64,000 bases of DNA from Pseudomonas sp. URMO17WK12:I2 (GCF_003253735.1 NZ_QKYW01000005.1:248001-312000), one strand, 5' to 3'; shown: positions 38,039 through 46,801, numbered from the stretch's first letter. The notes: generated by a model not told the origin, from the letters alone. Program-made: numbers and translations.

Positions 38039-38368
38039 GGTTCTTCGCGTTCTCACGGGGAAGGCACGCTTGGCACTGGGCTGGCAATAAAGCGTTCGAT
38101 GCCGATGGCTTGGCACTCTCCGTTATCCCCCCGCCTGACCTGGTAAGTTTCGCCCCTTACGGGCGAGTCACTTTCTCTTGCTTGCCCAAGAGAAAGTAAC
38201 CAAAGAGAAGGGCACCCCACCATCCGGCCCCGGCTACGCCGGGGTTCCCTCACTCCATCACCACTCCAGGGGCACGCTGCGAAGGGCCATCCCTGGCCCA
38301 TCGCAGCTCACGCGACATCCATGTCGCTCAACCCCTTACGCGGCGATTCCACTCGGCCTCCTGAAGGG
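38039..38368 (+). repeat. Left arm of the palindrome with five internal hairpins
   Basis: Hairpins in order: CGCCC/GGGCG (38151-38165); ACTTTCTCTTG/CAAGAGAAAGT with loop CTTGCC (38170-38197); CCCCGGC/GCCGGGG (38228-38244); GCTGCGA+GGGCCA/TGGCCC+TCGCAGC with loop TCCC (38276-38307); GCGACAT/ATGTCGC (38312-38327). Every stem is perfect apart from single unpaired bases in the fourth. Confidence 0.75.
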
Positions 38369-38468
38369 GACTTGGGTGTCGCCTATGCGATCGCAGCTCA
38401 AGAGCAACAGCAAAAACAGACGCTGCCGAGCTTGAGTCCGTGGAGATATTGCAAGCTCGCGTTCCGGT

Positions 38469-38797
38469 CCCGTCAGGAGGCCGAGTGGAGGTGTTGCGTA
38501 GGGGAGCGAGCCGCATGGATGCGGCGAGAGGCTTAATGGGCCAGGGATGGCCCATGTAAGCCGGCCCCCGGAGCGGCGCCGGAGCGAGGGAAGTTTCGCG
38601 CAGCGAAACCCGGATGTCGGGATGCCCTTCTTTGGCACACCTTTCTTGGGCAAGCAAGAAAGGTGTGGCGCCCGTAAGGGGCGCAACACAAAGGTTCAGT
38701 AGACGCGGTAATGGATAGTGCTAAGCCAATAGCGCCACGCACACAAACTTGCCAGTCCGGTGTCAACCCGCATTTCCGCCAAACTCTGCGAAGAACC
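38469..38797 (-). repeat. Right arm of the palindrome with five matching hairpins
   Basis: Hairpins at the mirrored positions: GCCGCAT/ATGCGGC (38510-38525); GGCTTA+TGGGCCA/TGGCCCA+TAAGCC (38530-38562); GTTTCGC/GCGAAAC (38593-38609); CACACCTTTCTTG/CAAGAAAGGTGTG with loop GGCAAG (38636-38667); CGCCC/GGGCG (38669-38683). Compared with the left arm, loops and spacing are kept while several stems have different, still complementary, sequences. Confidence 0.75.
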
Positions 38798-38805
38798 ATA
38801 AAAAA
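38798..38805. repeat. Right flanking direct repeat (putative target-site duplication)
   Basis: ATAAAAAA immediately outside the right terminal repeat; identical to 38031-38038 and forming the T-tract of the prc terminator on the minus strand. Confidence 0.65.
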
Positions 38806-38830
38806 GGGCGTCGTGGTAACGACGCCCTTT
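38799..38830 (-). terminator. Rho-independent terminator of prc
   Basis: On the minus strand AAAGGGCGTCG (38830-38820), a 6-base loop, CGACGCCCTTT (38813-38803) and a T-run. It lies 22 bases past the prc stop. Confidence 0.88.
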
Positions 38831-38851
38831 CCAGTTGCCGCTGGCTGAGGA

Positions 38852-40942
38852 TTACTGCTTGGCCAGGCGGGTATTGAGCTTGAGATAGTCGATGAGGATG
38901 TGGCCGGTTTCCGTCAGGTAGGCATCGTCTTCCGGCTTGCTCTTCTTGTCTTCCTCGGCCTGCGCCACGACGTCGTCCTCGTCTTCCTTCTTCAGCTCCT
39001 TGAGCGGCTCTTCACCCTTGGCGCTGCGGCGCGCATTCTCGATCGCCAGTTGGCGTTTCTCGATATCGGCCTGCTCGGCACGGCGCTTGGCTTCGTTGAG
39101 GCTGACGGTCTTTTCAGCCATCAGCTCGCGGGACAGGGCCAGGCGGTCGCGGGCAAAGTTGAAGTCCGGGTTGTCCGCGGTGCGGGCGTCATAGCGTTTC
39201 TTCAGTTCGCTGAGGAACGGCTTGATCGGATCCAGCTCGGGCTTGATCGCCGGGCGGATACTGTCCCATGGCATGGCCTCGGGCAGCGCGCTTTCGCCGA
39301 TTTCCTTGTTGTCCATCACGTCCGGGTAGGCGATGTCCGGCACTACACCGCGGTGCTGGGTGCTCTGCCCCGAGACGCGGTAGAACTTGGCTAGGGTCAG
39401 CTTCAGTTCGCCATGGTTGAGCGGCTGGATGGTCTGCACGGTGCCCTTGCCGAAGGTCTGGCCACCGAGGATCAGGGCGCGATGGTAGTCCTGCATGGCA
39501 CCGGCGAAAATCTCCGAAGCCGAGGCGGACAGGCGGTTTACCAGTACGGCCATCGGGCCCTTGTAGAAGGCGCCGTCCTGTTCATCGGCCAGCACGTCGA
39601 CACGGCCATCGCTGTTGCGCACCAGTACGGTCGGGCCCTTGTCGATGAACAGACCGGTCAGCTCGGTAGCTTCCTGCAGGGAGCCGCCGCCGTTGTTGCG
39701 CAGATCGATGACAATGCCATCGACCTTATCGGCCTGCAGCTCGGTGATCAGTTTCTTGACGTCACGCGTGGTGCTCTTGTAATCCGGGTCACCGGCGCGG
39801 AACGCCTTGAAATCCAGATAGAAGGCAGGCACCTCGATGATGCCCAGCTTGTAGGGGCGACCGCCCTGTTCAAGCTTGAGGATGGATTTCTTCGCAGCCT
39901 GCTCTTCGAGCTTCACCGCTTCACGGGTGATGCTGACCACCTTGCTGGTCATGTCGTTCGGGGCGTTGCTGGCCGGAATCACTTCCAGGCGTACCTTCGA
40001 GCCTTTCGGGCCACGGATCAGCTTGACCACTTCATCGAGGCGCCAGCCGATCACGTCGACGATTTCATCGTCGCCCTGGCCGACACCGACGATCTTGTCG
40101 GCAGGCGAAATCTGCTTGCTCTTCTCTGCCGGGCCGGCTGGCACCAGACGCACCACCTTGACGTGCTCATTGTCGCTCTGCAGCACCGCGCCGATGCCTT
40201 CGAGAGACAGGCTCATGTTGATGTCGAAATTTTCCGCGCTGTCCGGCGACAGGTAGTTGGTGTGCGGATCGTAGGTCATGGCGAAGGCGTTGATGTAGGC
40301 CTGGAACACGTCTTCGCTGCGGGTCTGCTGCAGGCGCGCCTGCTGAGCCTTGTAGCGCTTGGTGAGCAGCTCCTGAATCGCCTTGGGCTCCTTGCCGGCC
40401 AGCTTCAGGCGCAGCACTTCGTCCTTCAGGCGCTTGCGCCACAGGTCGTCGAGTTCGGCAACGTCCTTGGCCCAGGGGGCTTTCTCGCGATCGATCAGCA
40501 GGCTCTCGTCAACCGTGAAATCGATCTTGTCGACGCCCTTGGCCAGCAACCCCTGCACGTAGTTAAGGCGGTCCTGCTGGCGTTCGAGCTGGCGCTTGTA
40601 GATGTGGAAGCCGGGTTCAAGGTCGCCCTTTTTCAGCAAGTCGTCGAACTTGTCTTTCCAGCGGTCGAATTCGGCGATGTCGGCGGCGGTGAAGTAGCTG
40701 CGCGCCGGGTCGAGCATTTTCAGGTAACCCTGATAGATCTTTTCCGAGCGGGCGTCGTCCAACGGAGGCTTGCTGTAGTGATGGCGCTGCAGCAATTCGA
40801 CCACGTTGAGGCTGGCGATCACCTGATCACGATCGGGCTGCAGGTACTCCCAAGGGTCGGCCTGGTTGGTTTTGGCGGCAAGGGGTAAAGCACCCAACCC
40901 GAGAACGAGGGCCAGGGTAGCGCTGAGAAAGGATCGCTTCAT
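38852..40942 (-). CDS. prc: Periplasmic tail-specific protease Prc/AlgO
   Basis: 696 residues. Start at 40942 gives MKRSFLSATLALVLGLGALP-LAAK, a clear signal peptide; in-frame ATGs further upstream would bury it. Domain order: N-terminal helical domain, PDZ (about 245-325, SLSLEGIGAVLQSDNEHVKVVRLVPAGPAE), S41 protease core. The catalytic Ser/Lys dyad of Tsp-type proteases is visible in RLSASASEIFAGAMQ and GGQTFGKGTVQ; IDLRNNGGGSLQEA is the conserved strand before them. The C-terminal DUF3340-like region is rich in charged residues. It degrades C-terminally unfolded envelope proteins; in P. aeruginosa Prc/AlgO acts on MucA-type anti-sigma factors that control alginate. Confidence 0.95.
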   Translation of the reverse strand: MKRSFLSATLALVLGLGALPLAAKTNQADPWEYLQPDRDQVIASLNVVELLQRHHYSKPPLDDARSEKIYQGYLKMLDPARSYFTAADIAEFDRWKDKFDDLLKKGDLEPGFHIYKRQLERQQDRLNYVQGLLAKGVDKIDFTVDESLLIDREKAPWAKDVAELDDLWRKRLKDEVLRLKLAGKEPKAIQELLTKRYKAQQARLQQTRSEDVFQAYINAFAMTYDPHTNYLSPDSAENFDINMSLSLEGIGAVLQSDNEHVKVVRLVPAGPAEKSKQISPADKIVGVGQGDDEIVDVIGWRLDEVVKLIRGPKGSKVRLEVIPASNAPNDMTSKVVSITREAVKLEEQAAKKSILKLEQGGRPYKLGIIEVPAFYLDFKAFRAGDPDYKSTTRDVKKLITELQADKVDGIVIDLRNNGGGSLQEATELTGLFIDKGPTVLVRNSDGRVDVLADEQDGAFYKGPMAVLVNRLSASASEIFAGAMQDYHRALILGGQTFGKGTVQTIQPLNHGELKLTLAKFYRVSGQSTQHRGVVPDIAYPDVMDNKEIGESALPEAMPWDSIRPAIKPELDPIKPFLSELKKRYDARTADNPDFNFARDRLALSRELMAEKTVSLNEAKRRAEQADIEKRQLAIENARRSAKGEEPLKELKKEDEDDVVAQAEEDKKSKPEDDAYLTETGHILIDYLKLNTRLAKQ

Positions 40943-41070
40943 GCTGATTCGACGTGGGGACAGTTGATAACGCATATTAGGCCATCTTTGAGGGCGCCAG
41001 GTTCCATCGGCGCAATGCAAAGGCCCGTCGCTGAGCGACGGGCCAGGTTCGAATGCACTATGGAGGCACC

Positions 41071-42039
41071 GTGAAAGCATTGCAAGGCGTTGAAGGGCAG
41101 GTGGAATGGGTCGATCGTCCCACGCCAGCCTGTGATGTAGGGGAAGTACGTATTCGCGTGGCGGCAGCGGGCCTGAATCGCGCCGACCTGTTGCAACTGG
41201 CTGGCAATTACCCGCCGCCGCCGGGTGCCAGCGACACGCTGGGCCTGGAGTGCGCGGGTATCGTCAGTGAAGTGGGGCCGGGGTGTGACGACTGGCAGGT
41301 TGGCGATCGCGTGTGTGCGTTGCTGGCTGGCGGCGGCGTGGCCGAAGAGGTGGTGGTCGATGCGCGTCATGTGCTGCCGGTGCCGGAAGGTTTGTCGCTG
41401 CACGAAGCCGCTGCGTTGCCCGAGGTGTACGCCACCGCGTGGCTCAATCTGTTCCAGCTGGCCGGCCTCAAACCTGGCGAGAAGGTGCTGCTGCACGCTG
41501 GTGCCAGTGGCGTCGGTTCGGCGGCCATCCAGCTGTGCAAGGCCTTCGGCAGCAGCTGCTGGGTGACCGTCGGTTCGCAGCAACGCCTTGCGTACTGTGA
41601 AAGCCTGGGCGCCAGTGGCGGCGCGATTCGTGACAAGGACGGCCTGAAGGTGGCGGATGATTTCGGTCCCTTCGAGGTCATTCTCGACCCGGTTGGCGCG
41701 AGTTACGCCGCACTCAACCTCAAGCTGCTGGCGCTCGATGGGCGCTGGGTGAACATCGGCATGATGGGCGGGCGCAAGGCCGAGGTGGACATGGCGCTGG
41801 TGCTCGGCAAACGCATCCAGCTGATCGGCTCGACGCTGCGCAATCGCGACGACCTGTTCAAGGCCGAACTGCTGCGTGACCTGCGTCAGCACGTGTGGCC
41901 GTTGTTCAGCGAGGGTCGACTCAAGCCGCAGCTGGCTCGCACCTTCCCGATCAGAGAGGCTCATGAAGCCTACTCGACCCTGGAAGGTAACCAGGTCAAC
42001 GGCAAGCTGGTGCTGGTCATCGACGACAGCCTGAGCTGA
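41071..42039 (+). CDS. NAD(P)H quinone oxidoreductase, PIG3/Qor-like (zinc-independent MDR)
   Basis: 322 residues from GTG 41071 (GGAGG at 41062-41066); an ATG six codons upstream lacks such a site. Medium-chain reductase lacking the structural-zinc cysteine loop, as in quinone oxidoreductases: GLNRADLLQLAGNYPPPPGASDTLGLECAGIV, AALPEVYATAWLNLFQLAGLKPGEKVLLHAGASGVGSAAIQL (split here over the catalytic and Rossmann domains), and LDPVGASYAALNLKLLALDGRWVNIGMMGG. The IQLIGSTLRNR stretch is typical of the PIG3 subgroup. It is divergent from prc with 128 bases between. Confidence 0.9.
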   Translation: MKALQGVEGQVEWVDRPTPACDVGEVRIRVAAAGLNRADLLQLAGNYPPPPGASDTLGLECAGIVSEVGPGCDDWQVGDRVCALLAGGGVAEEVVVDARHVLPVPEGLSLHEAAALPEVYATAWLNLFQLAGLKPGEKVLLHAGASGVGSAAIQLCKAFGSSCWVTVGSQQRLAYCESLGASGGAIRDKDGLKVADDFGPFEVILDPVGASYAALNLKLLALDGRWVNIGMMGGRKAEVDMALVLGKRIQLIGSTLRNRDDLFKAELLRDLRQHVWPLFSEGRLKPQLARTFPIREAHEAYSTLEGNQVNGKLVLVIDDSLS

Positions 42040-42112
42040 CGTCAGCCTGCGAGCGTCCACGCCAGTGGGCGCTCGCGGTTATTCGCAGCGGGGCAGCACC
42101 AAGGCGCGATGA

Positions 42113-42817
42113 TCAGACGGCGCGGGTCACGCCGCCATCCACCCGAATGTTCTGAGCGGTGATGTAGGCGGCTCCCTCCGAAGCCAGGAAGGCAATGGTC
42201 GCCGCAACTTCCTCGCTGCTGCCATAGCGTTGCAGCGGCACGCTGGCCCGCCGCGCTTCGGTGGTCGGCAGACTGTCTATCCAGCCCGGCAATACGTTGT
42301 TCATGCGGATATTGTCGCGGGCATAGGTGTCCGCGAAGATTTTCGTGAACGACGCCAGGCCGGCGCGGAACACCGCCGAGGTCGGAAACAGCTCGCTGGG
42401 TTCGAACGTCCAGGCACTGGAAATATTGATGATCACCCCGGACTTCTGCCTTTGCATGACCGGCGTCACCAGGCGGGTCGGGCGGATCACGTTGAGCAGG
42501 TAGGTATCCAGCCCGCGGTGCCAATCTTCGTCGCTGATATCCAGGATCGGCGCGCGCGGGCCGTGACCGGCGCTGTTGACCAGTGCATCGATGCGCCCCC
42601 AGCGCGACAGCGTGCCTTCGACCAGCCTGCCGAGATCCTCGCTGGACTGGTTGCTGCCAGTCACCCCGAAACCGCCCAGTTCGGCAGCCAGCGCCTCGCC
42701 CTTGCCGGACGAGGAGAGGATGGCGACCTTGAAGCCATCGCTGGCCAGGCGCCGTGCAGCAGCGGCGCCCATGCCGCTGCCTCCAGCGGTGATTATTGCT
42801 ACTTTTTCTACAGGCAT
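42113..42817 (-). CDS. SDR-fold protein lacking the canonical Tyr-x3-Lys
   Basis: 234 residues of SDR fold: nucleotide motif TAGGSGMGAAAARRLA (residues 10-25), NSAGHGPRAP in place of NNAG (81-90), Ser in NISSAW (S134). At the position of the active-site Tyr-x3-Lys the sequence is S147-A-V-F-R151, so both Tyr and Lys are missing. The end (ITAQNIRVDGGVTRAV) is normal SDR. It may work with another residue, act as a non-canonical reductase or be a binding protein. It is divergent from a LysR gene, which probably controls it. Confidence 0.82.
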   Translation of the reverse strand: MPVEKVAIITAGGSGMGAAAARRLASDGFKVAILSSSGKGEALAAELGGFGVTGSNQSSEDLGRLVEGTLSRWGRIDALVNSAGHGPRAPILDISDEDWHRGLDTYLLNVIRPTRLVTPVMQRQKSGVIINISSAWTFEPSELFPTSAVFRAGLASFTKIFADTYARDNIRMNNVLPGWIDSLPTTEARRASVPLQRYGSSEEVAATIAFLASEGAAYITAQNIRVDGGVTRAV

Positions 42818-42921
42818 CGTATTGTCTCCATGCGCTGAGTGAGATGTCGCAAGGCTAGCAGCAGTGCTGGGTCTGCAGAGAGGCAGCTGCGATTGTTTAA
42901 ATCAGTAGAAAAACTACAGTC

Positions 42922-43821
42922 ATGTCAGAACAATTCGGTCATCTACCGCCGCTCAATGCACTGCGTGTCTTCGAGGTGGTGGCGCGCCACCTTAACTTTC
43001 GCCTGGCCGCTGCCGAACTGGGCGTGACTCAGAGCGCGGTGGCTCAACAGATTCGTGGTCTGGAGTCTGATTTGGGGCTAAAGCTGTTTGAGCGCCAGTC
43101 ACGCGGTCTGGCACTGACCGAAAGCGGCAGAGGTTACAGCCTCAGCGTGCGTCGGGCGTTCGAGCTGATCGCCGACGCCACCCAAGGGCTGCGCCCGGCG
43201 CCGTTGCACCTGACGCTCAGCGTAACCCCGACCTTCGCTTCCAAATGGTTGATTCCCCGGCTGCCGGATTTCTCCACACGGCACCCGCAGATCGATCTGA
43301 GGATTCTCGCCAGCGAGCGACTTTCGAGCTTTCACAACGATGGTGTGGATATGGCCGTACGTTATGGCCGCCCGCCGTTCGGCCCAGGGCTGCATGACGA
43401 GCTGTTGCTGGAGCAGGCGATTGTTGCCGTGGTGAGCCCGGCCTTGATCGAGCGCTTTGGCACCCCGGGCGATCTGCAAGCGTTGGCGCGTTATCCCTTG
43501 CTGCATGACGCACACAACCTCTGGCCGCGGTTTCTCGATCTGCTGTTTCCCGAGGCGCTGCAGGCCTCTGCCCGGAACGTGCGGTTCAATCAAACCTCGC
43601 TAGCCATCGAGGCTGCCATCGCCGGCCAAGGCATTGCCCTGGCCAACCGCTTCTTCGTCGCGCGGGACATTCAGGCCGGACGGCTGATCGATCCTTTCGG
43701 CGCCGTTCTGCAGGACGAGCGCGGGTTCTATCTGCTCAGCCCGCGGCGAGTACGGCAGCATGCACCGTTCGCGTTAGTTCGTGACTGGTTGCTGGAGCAG
43801 GCTCGCGATCCTCGTCAATGA
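42922..43821 (+). CDS. LysR-family regulator (GcvA-like) divergent from the SDR gene
   Basis: 299 residues. N-terminal helix-turn-helix (LPPLNALRVFEVVARHLNFRLAAAELGVTQSAVAQQIRGLESDLG) followed by LFERQSRGLALTESGRGY. The effector domain starts near 95 with LTLSVTPTFASKWLIPRLPDF, and has the DMAVRYGRPPF and SLAIEAAIAGQGIALANRF marks of the GcvA/DsdC subgroup. About 100 bases separate it from the divergent SDR gene, a usual local-regulation layout. Effector unknown. Confidence 0.87.
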   Translation: MSEQFGHLPPLNALRVFEVVARHLNFRLAAAELGVTQSAVAQQIRGLESDLGLKLFERQSRGLALTESGRGYSLSVRRAFELIADATQGLRPAPLHLTLSVTPTFASKWLIPRLPDFSTRHPQIDLRILASERLSSFHNDGVDMAVRYGRPPFGPGLHDELLLEQAIVAVVSPALIERFGTPGDLQALARYPLLHDAHNLWPRFLDLLFPEALQASARNVRFNQTSLAIEAAIAGQGIALANRFFVARDIQAGRLIDPFGAVLQDERGFYLLSPRRVRQHAPFALVRDWLLEQARDPRQ

Positions 43822-43997
43822 CAGCTTCTTGATTGCCCGGCTTATCTGCCCGATGGGCGAGAACACCGAGCCTGTGGCACACTTGAACCCCAGTGAAAAC
43901 GGGTTATGCAGCGACGTGTGTCGCTCGCCCGTGCACCGGTGCCGTCGGCCCTTTGCCGCGGTCTGCCAGGCCATCGCCACGAACAAGAGGAAGCAGC

Positions 43998-45122
43998 GTG
44001 CATAACGTCGTCATCAGCGGTACGGGCCTTTATACCCCGGCCAACAGCATCTCCAACGACGAGTTGGTGGCGTCCTTCAATGCCTATGTGCAGCAGTTCA
44101 ATGCTGATAACGCCGAGGCTATCGAGCGTGGCGAGATCGAGGCGCTGAGCGAGTCGAACAGCGCCTTTATCGAGAAGGCCTCGGGCATCAAGAGCCGTTT
44201 CGTGATCGACAAGCAAGGCATCCTCGACCCCCAGCGCATGGTGCCGTTGATCCCCGAGCGCGATAACCAGCAGTGGGGCATTCTCTGCGAGATGGCAGTG
44301 GCGGCAGCCGAAGAGGCGCTGGCCCGTGCCGGCAAGACTGCCGCGGACATCGATGGGGTGATCGTCGCCTGCTCGAACCTGCAGCGAGCCTATCCGGCGG
44401 TGGCCATCGAAGTGCAGGCGGCGTTGGGTATCCAGGGCTTCGGTTTCGACATGAACGTGGCCTGTTCCTCGGCGACCTTTGGCATCCAGGCGGCGGCCAA
44501 CAGCATTAAGCTCGGTCAGGCGAGGGCGATCCTGATGGTCAATCCGGAGATCTGCACCGGGCACCTGAACTTCCGTGACCGCGACAGCCATTTCATCTTC
44601 GGCGATGCGGCCACGGCGGTGATTCTGGAACGCGCGGATCTGGCGACCTCCGAGCATCAGTTCGAAATCGTCGGCACCAAGTTGCTGACCCAGTTTTCCA
44701 ACAATATCCGCAACAACTTCGGCTTTCTCAACCGCGCCGCCGACGAGGCAGGTGCAGTGGCCGAAGGCCGGCTGTTCGTGCAGGAAGGGCGCAAGGTATT
44801 CAAGGAAGTCTGCCCGATGGTCGCCGAGCTGATCGCTGCCCATCTGCAGGAGAATGGCCTGGATGTGGCCGATGTGAAGCGCTTCTGGCTGCACCAGGCC
44901 AACCTCAACATGAACCAGCTGATCGCCCGCAAGCTGCTGGGCCGCGACCCGGAAGCCCACGAAGCGCCGGTGATTCTCGATACCTACGCCAACACCAGTT
45001 CGGCCGGCTCGGTGATTGCCCTGCACAAGCATCAGGATGATCTGCCGCCAGGCACCCTTGGCGTGCTCAGCTCGTTTGGCGCCGGTTATTCGATCGGCAG
45101 CGTGATTCTGCGCAAGCGCTGA
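43998..45122 (+). CDS. Beta-ketoacyl-ACP synthase III-like (FabH-type) enzyme
   Basis: 374 residues from GTG 43998, with AGAGGAAG just upstream and the family N-terminus MHNVVISGTGLYTP. The thiolase-fold triad of KAS III is present: Cys156 (NVACSSATFGIQAA), His in FWLHQANLNMN and Asn in TYANTSSAGSV. It carries an extra insertion around residues 25-95 compared with ordinary FabH. In P. aeruginosa a close relative near the oprP/oprO genes (PA3286) channels C8 acyl-CoA from beta-oxidation back into fatty-acid synthesis; the same activity is inferred here from motif and neighbourhood, not shown. Confidence 0.88.
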   Translation: MHNVVISGTGLYTPANSISNDELVASFNAYVQQFNADNAEAIERGEIEALSESNSAFIEKASGIKSRFVIDKQGILDPQRMVPLIPERDNQQWGILCEMAVAAAEEALARAGKTAADIDGVIVACSNLQRAYPAVAIEVQAALGIQGFGFDMNVACSSATFGIQAAANSIKLGQARAILMVNPEICTGHLNFRDRDSHFIFGDAATAVILERADLATSEHQFEIVGTKLLTQFSNNIRNNFGFLNRAADEAGAVAEGRLFVQEGRKVFKEVCPMVAELIAAHLQENGLDVADVKRFWLHQANLNMNQLIARKLLGRDPEAHEAPVILDTYANTSSAGSVIALHKHQDDLPPGTLGVLSSFGAGYSIGSVILRKR

Positions 45123-45131
45123 TCGCTCGAC

Positions 45132-45152
45132 GGCGGCACGCGAGGTGCCGCC
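45132..45152 (+). terminator. Hairpin after the KAS III-like gene
   Basis: GGCGGCAC (45132-45139), GCGAG, GTGCCGCC (45145-45152), 10 bases after the stop. No good T-run; a possible weak terminator. Confidence 0.45.
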
Positions 45153-45383
45153 TGCTTCAACCGTCCAGCCCCTCTAGTACGCCCTATACAGCCGATTCAG
45201 CTACTCGGCTGAGCGTCCTCCTGTCAAGGGTTATATTCAAAGGGACTAAAAAGTTCCCTTGTCACCAAATATTTATATATCAGCAACTGCGCTGAAATAA
45301 GCCGCCGCGAAGATTCCCCCAGCACGAACGAGCCCAACGCTCGGGTGTTTTTCAGCACTTAAGTTCAATTAGGGGAATTCTCG

Positions 45384-46703
45384 ATGATCCGTAAGCACTT
45401 CGCCGGTTTCGCAGCCAGCGCCCTGGCTCTGGCCGTTTCCGCCCAGGCTTTCGCCGGTACCGTCACCACCGACGGCGCTGACATCGTGGTTAAGACCAAA
45501 GGCGGCCTCGAGGTTGCTACCACCGATAAAGAATTCAGCTTCAAGGTCGGCGGCCGCGTGCAGGCTGACTACAGCACTTTCGACGGTTTCTACACCGTTA
45601 ACGGCAACAAGGCTGACGCCGGTTACTTCCGTCGCGCTTTCCTGGAAATCGGCGGCGTTCTGTATAGCGACTGGGCTTATCAGGTCAACTACGACTTCTC
45701 CAAGAACTCCGGCGGTGACAACCGTTCCGAAGATGGTTACTTCGACGAGGCTTCGCTGGCGTATAACGGATTCAAGCCGCTGTCGATCAAGGTCGGTCGT
45801 TTCGACCCTGAGTTTGGCCTGGAAAAAGCCACCAGCTCCAAGTGGGTGACCGCTCCTGAACGTACCGCTGCTTACGAACTGGCCGACTGGACCAACAGCC
45901 ACAATGGTGGTCTGGGTATCCAGCTTTCGGGCACCGCTGGTGATTCGATCTACGGTTCCGCAGGTGTGTTCGCCAAGGACGCAACCAACGCCGACAAAGA
46001 CGGCGACAGCACCAAGCAATTCAACCTGCGTGGTGTATTCGCGCCGCTGCATGACGCTGGCAACGTGCTGCACCTGGGTTTGAACTTCGCCCAGCGTGAC
46101 CTTTCGGACACCGCATTCGACGGCCGTATCCGCAGCCGTCTGGGCATGCGCGGCGTGAGCACCGACGGTGGCCAGGACGCCGGCAACAACGGCAACCGTC
46201 TGCTGCTGGGCGGCGCCAACAACCTGCCGGCGGGCTCTTATGACACCGACCGCGCTCTGGGCCTGGAAGCAGCCTGGGCGATGGGGCCTCTGTCCATCCA
46301 GGGCGAGTACATCACCCGCAAGATGAAGGCCGATGCCGACACCCGTGAAGACATCAAGGCCAAGGGTTATTACGGCCAGGTCGCCTACACCCTGACCGGC
46401 GAAGCGCGCGGCTACAAACTCGGCAAGTTCGACGCCATCAAGCCTGCCAACAAGGCCATTGGCGCGTGGGAGCTGTTCTACCGTTACGACCACATCGCTG
46501 TCGAAGACGACACCGTGGGTATCGATCCGACTGACGACGTGACCGGTAAGGTACACAACGTGGGTGTGAACTGGTACGCCAACGAGGCGGTGAAAGTCAG
46601 CGCCACCTATGTCAAAGCCAAGGTCGACAATCAGGTCAACTCCGCGGCTGCCAACGACGACAGCGGTGACGGCGTCGTACTGCGTGCCCAATACGCGTTC
46701 TAA
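45384..46703 (+). CDS. Phosphate/polyphosphate-selective porin of the OprP/OprO family
   Basis: 439 residues: signal peptide to about residue 24 (SAQAFA-GTV), then a 16-strand beta-barrel ending in the outer-membrane signature QYAF (C-terminal Phe). Family sequences include [58 protein letters not shown] and [21 protein letters not shown] basic ladder that draws anions into the pore is expected. Whether it prefers phosphate (OprP-like) or pyrophosphate (OprO-like) cannot be set with confidence. No full Pho box is seen in the 260-base leader; only isolated TGTCA half-sites near 45233 and 45259. Confidence 0.92.
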   Translation: MIRKHFAGFAASALALAVSAQAFAGTVTTDGADIVVKTKGGLEVATTDKEFSFKVGGRVQADYSTFDGFYTVNGNKADAGYFRRAFLEIGGVLYSDWAYQVNYDFSKNSGGDNRSEDGYFDEASLAYNGFKPLSIKVGRFDPEFGLEKATSSKWVTAPERTAAYELADWTNSHNGGLGIQLSGTAGDSIYGSAGVFAKDATNADKDGDSTKQFNLRGVFAPLHDAGNVLHLGLNFAQRDLSDTAFDGRIRSRLGMRGVSTDGGQDAGNNGNRLLLGGANNLPAGSYDTDRALGLEAAWAMGPLSIQGEYITRKMKADADTREDIKAKGYYGQVAYTLTGEARGYKLGKFDAIKPANKAIGAWELFYRYDHIAVEDDTVGIDPTDDVTGKVHNVGVNWYANEAVKVSATYVKAKVDNQVNSAAANDDSGDGVVLRAQYAF

Positions 46704-46735
46704 GCAACACGCTTCAAACGTGGTACTCCTTTGAA

Positions 46736-46759
46736 CCCCGCCTTAGGCGGGGTTTTTTT
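46736..46759 (+). terminator. Rho-independent terminator of the porin gene
   Basis: CCCCGCC (46736-46742), TTA, GGCGGGG (46746-46752) and seven Ts. Confidence 0.93.
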
Positions 46760-46801
46760 ATTGGCGATATAGTGTGCGCTGAATGCCCGCGGATATTGCC
46801 G

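Larger units (their letters stand above)
38039..38797. mobile_element. 759-bp non-coding palindromic element with terminal inverted repeats (MITE-like)
   Basis: The ends are a 10-bp perfect inverted repeat: GGTTCTTCGC (38039-38048) and GCGAAGAACC (38788-38797). They are flanked by the 8-bp direct repeat ATAAAAAA on both sides. Inside, the two halves are collinear diverged inverted copies: a 16-bp block CCACTCGGCCTCCTGA starts 310 bases in from the left end, and its reverse complement 309 bases in from the right end. About 100 bases of unique spacer lie between the arms. No convincing gene is present; short frames simply read through hairpins. The right flanking repeat is also the A/T tract of the prc terminator, so the element seems to have landed there. 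Family is unknown; the 8-bp A/T-rich duplication and GGxTCTTCG-like ends recall ISL3-type elements, from memory only. Confidence 0.7.

Noticed and set aside
38178..38689. Short open frames inside the palindromic element, with similar peptides from both arms
   Set aside because: The peptides share words only where the hairpin loops and arm blocks are conserved; the stems change without regard to codons, and no ribosome site or family match is seen. The frames are read as by-products of the repeated DNA.
45230..45275. Pho box before the OprP/OprO-type porin
   Set aside because: CTGTCA and TTGTCA half-sites occur, but neither has a partner at the 11-base period, so I do not call a PhoB site despite the attractive biology.
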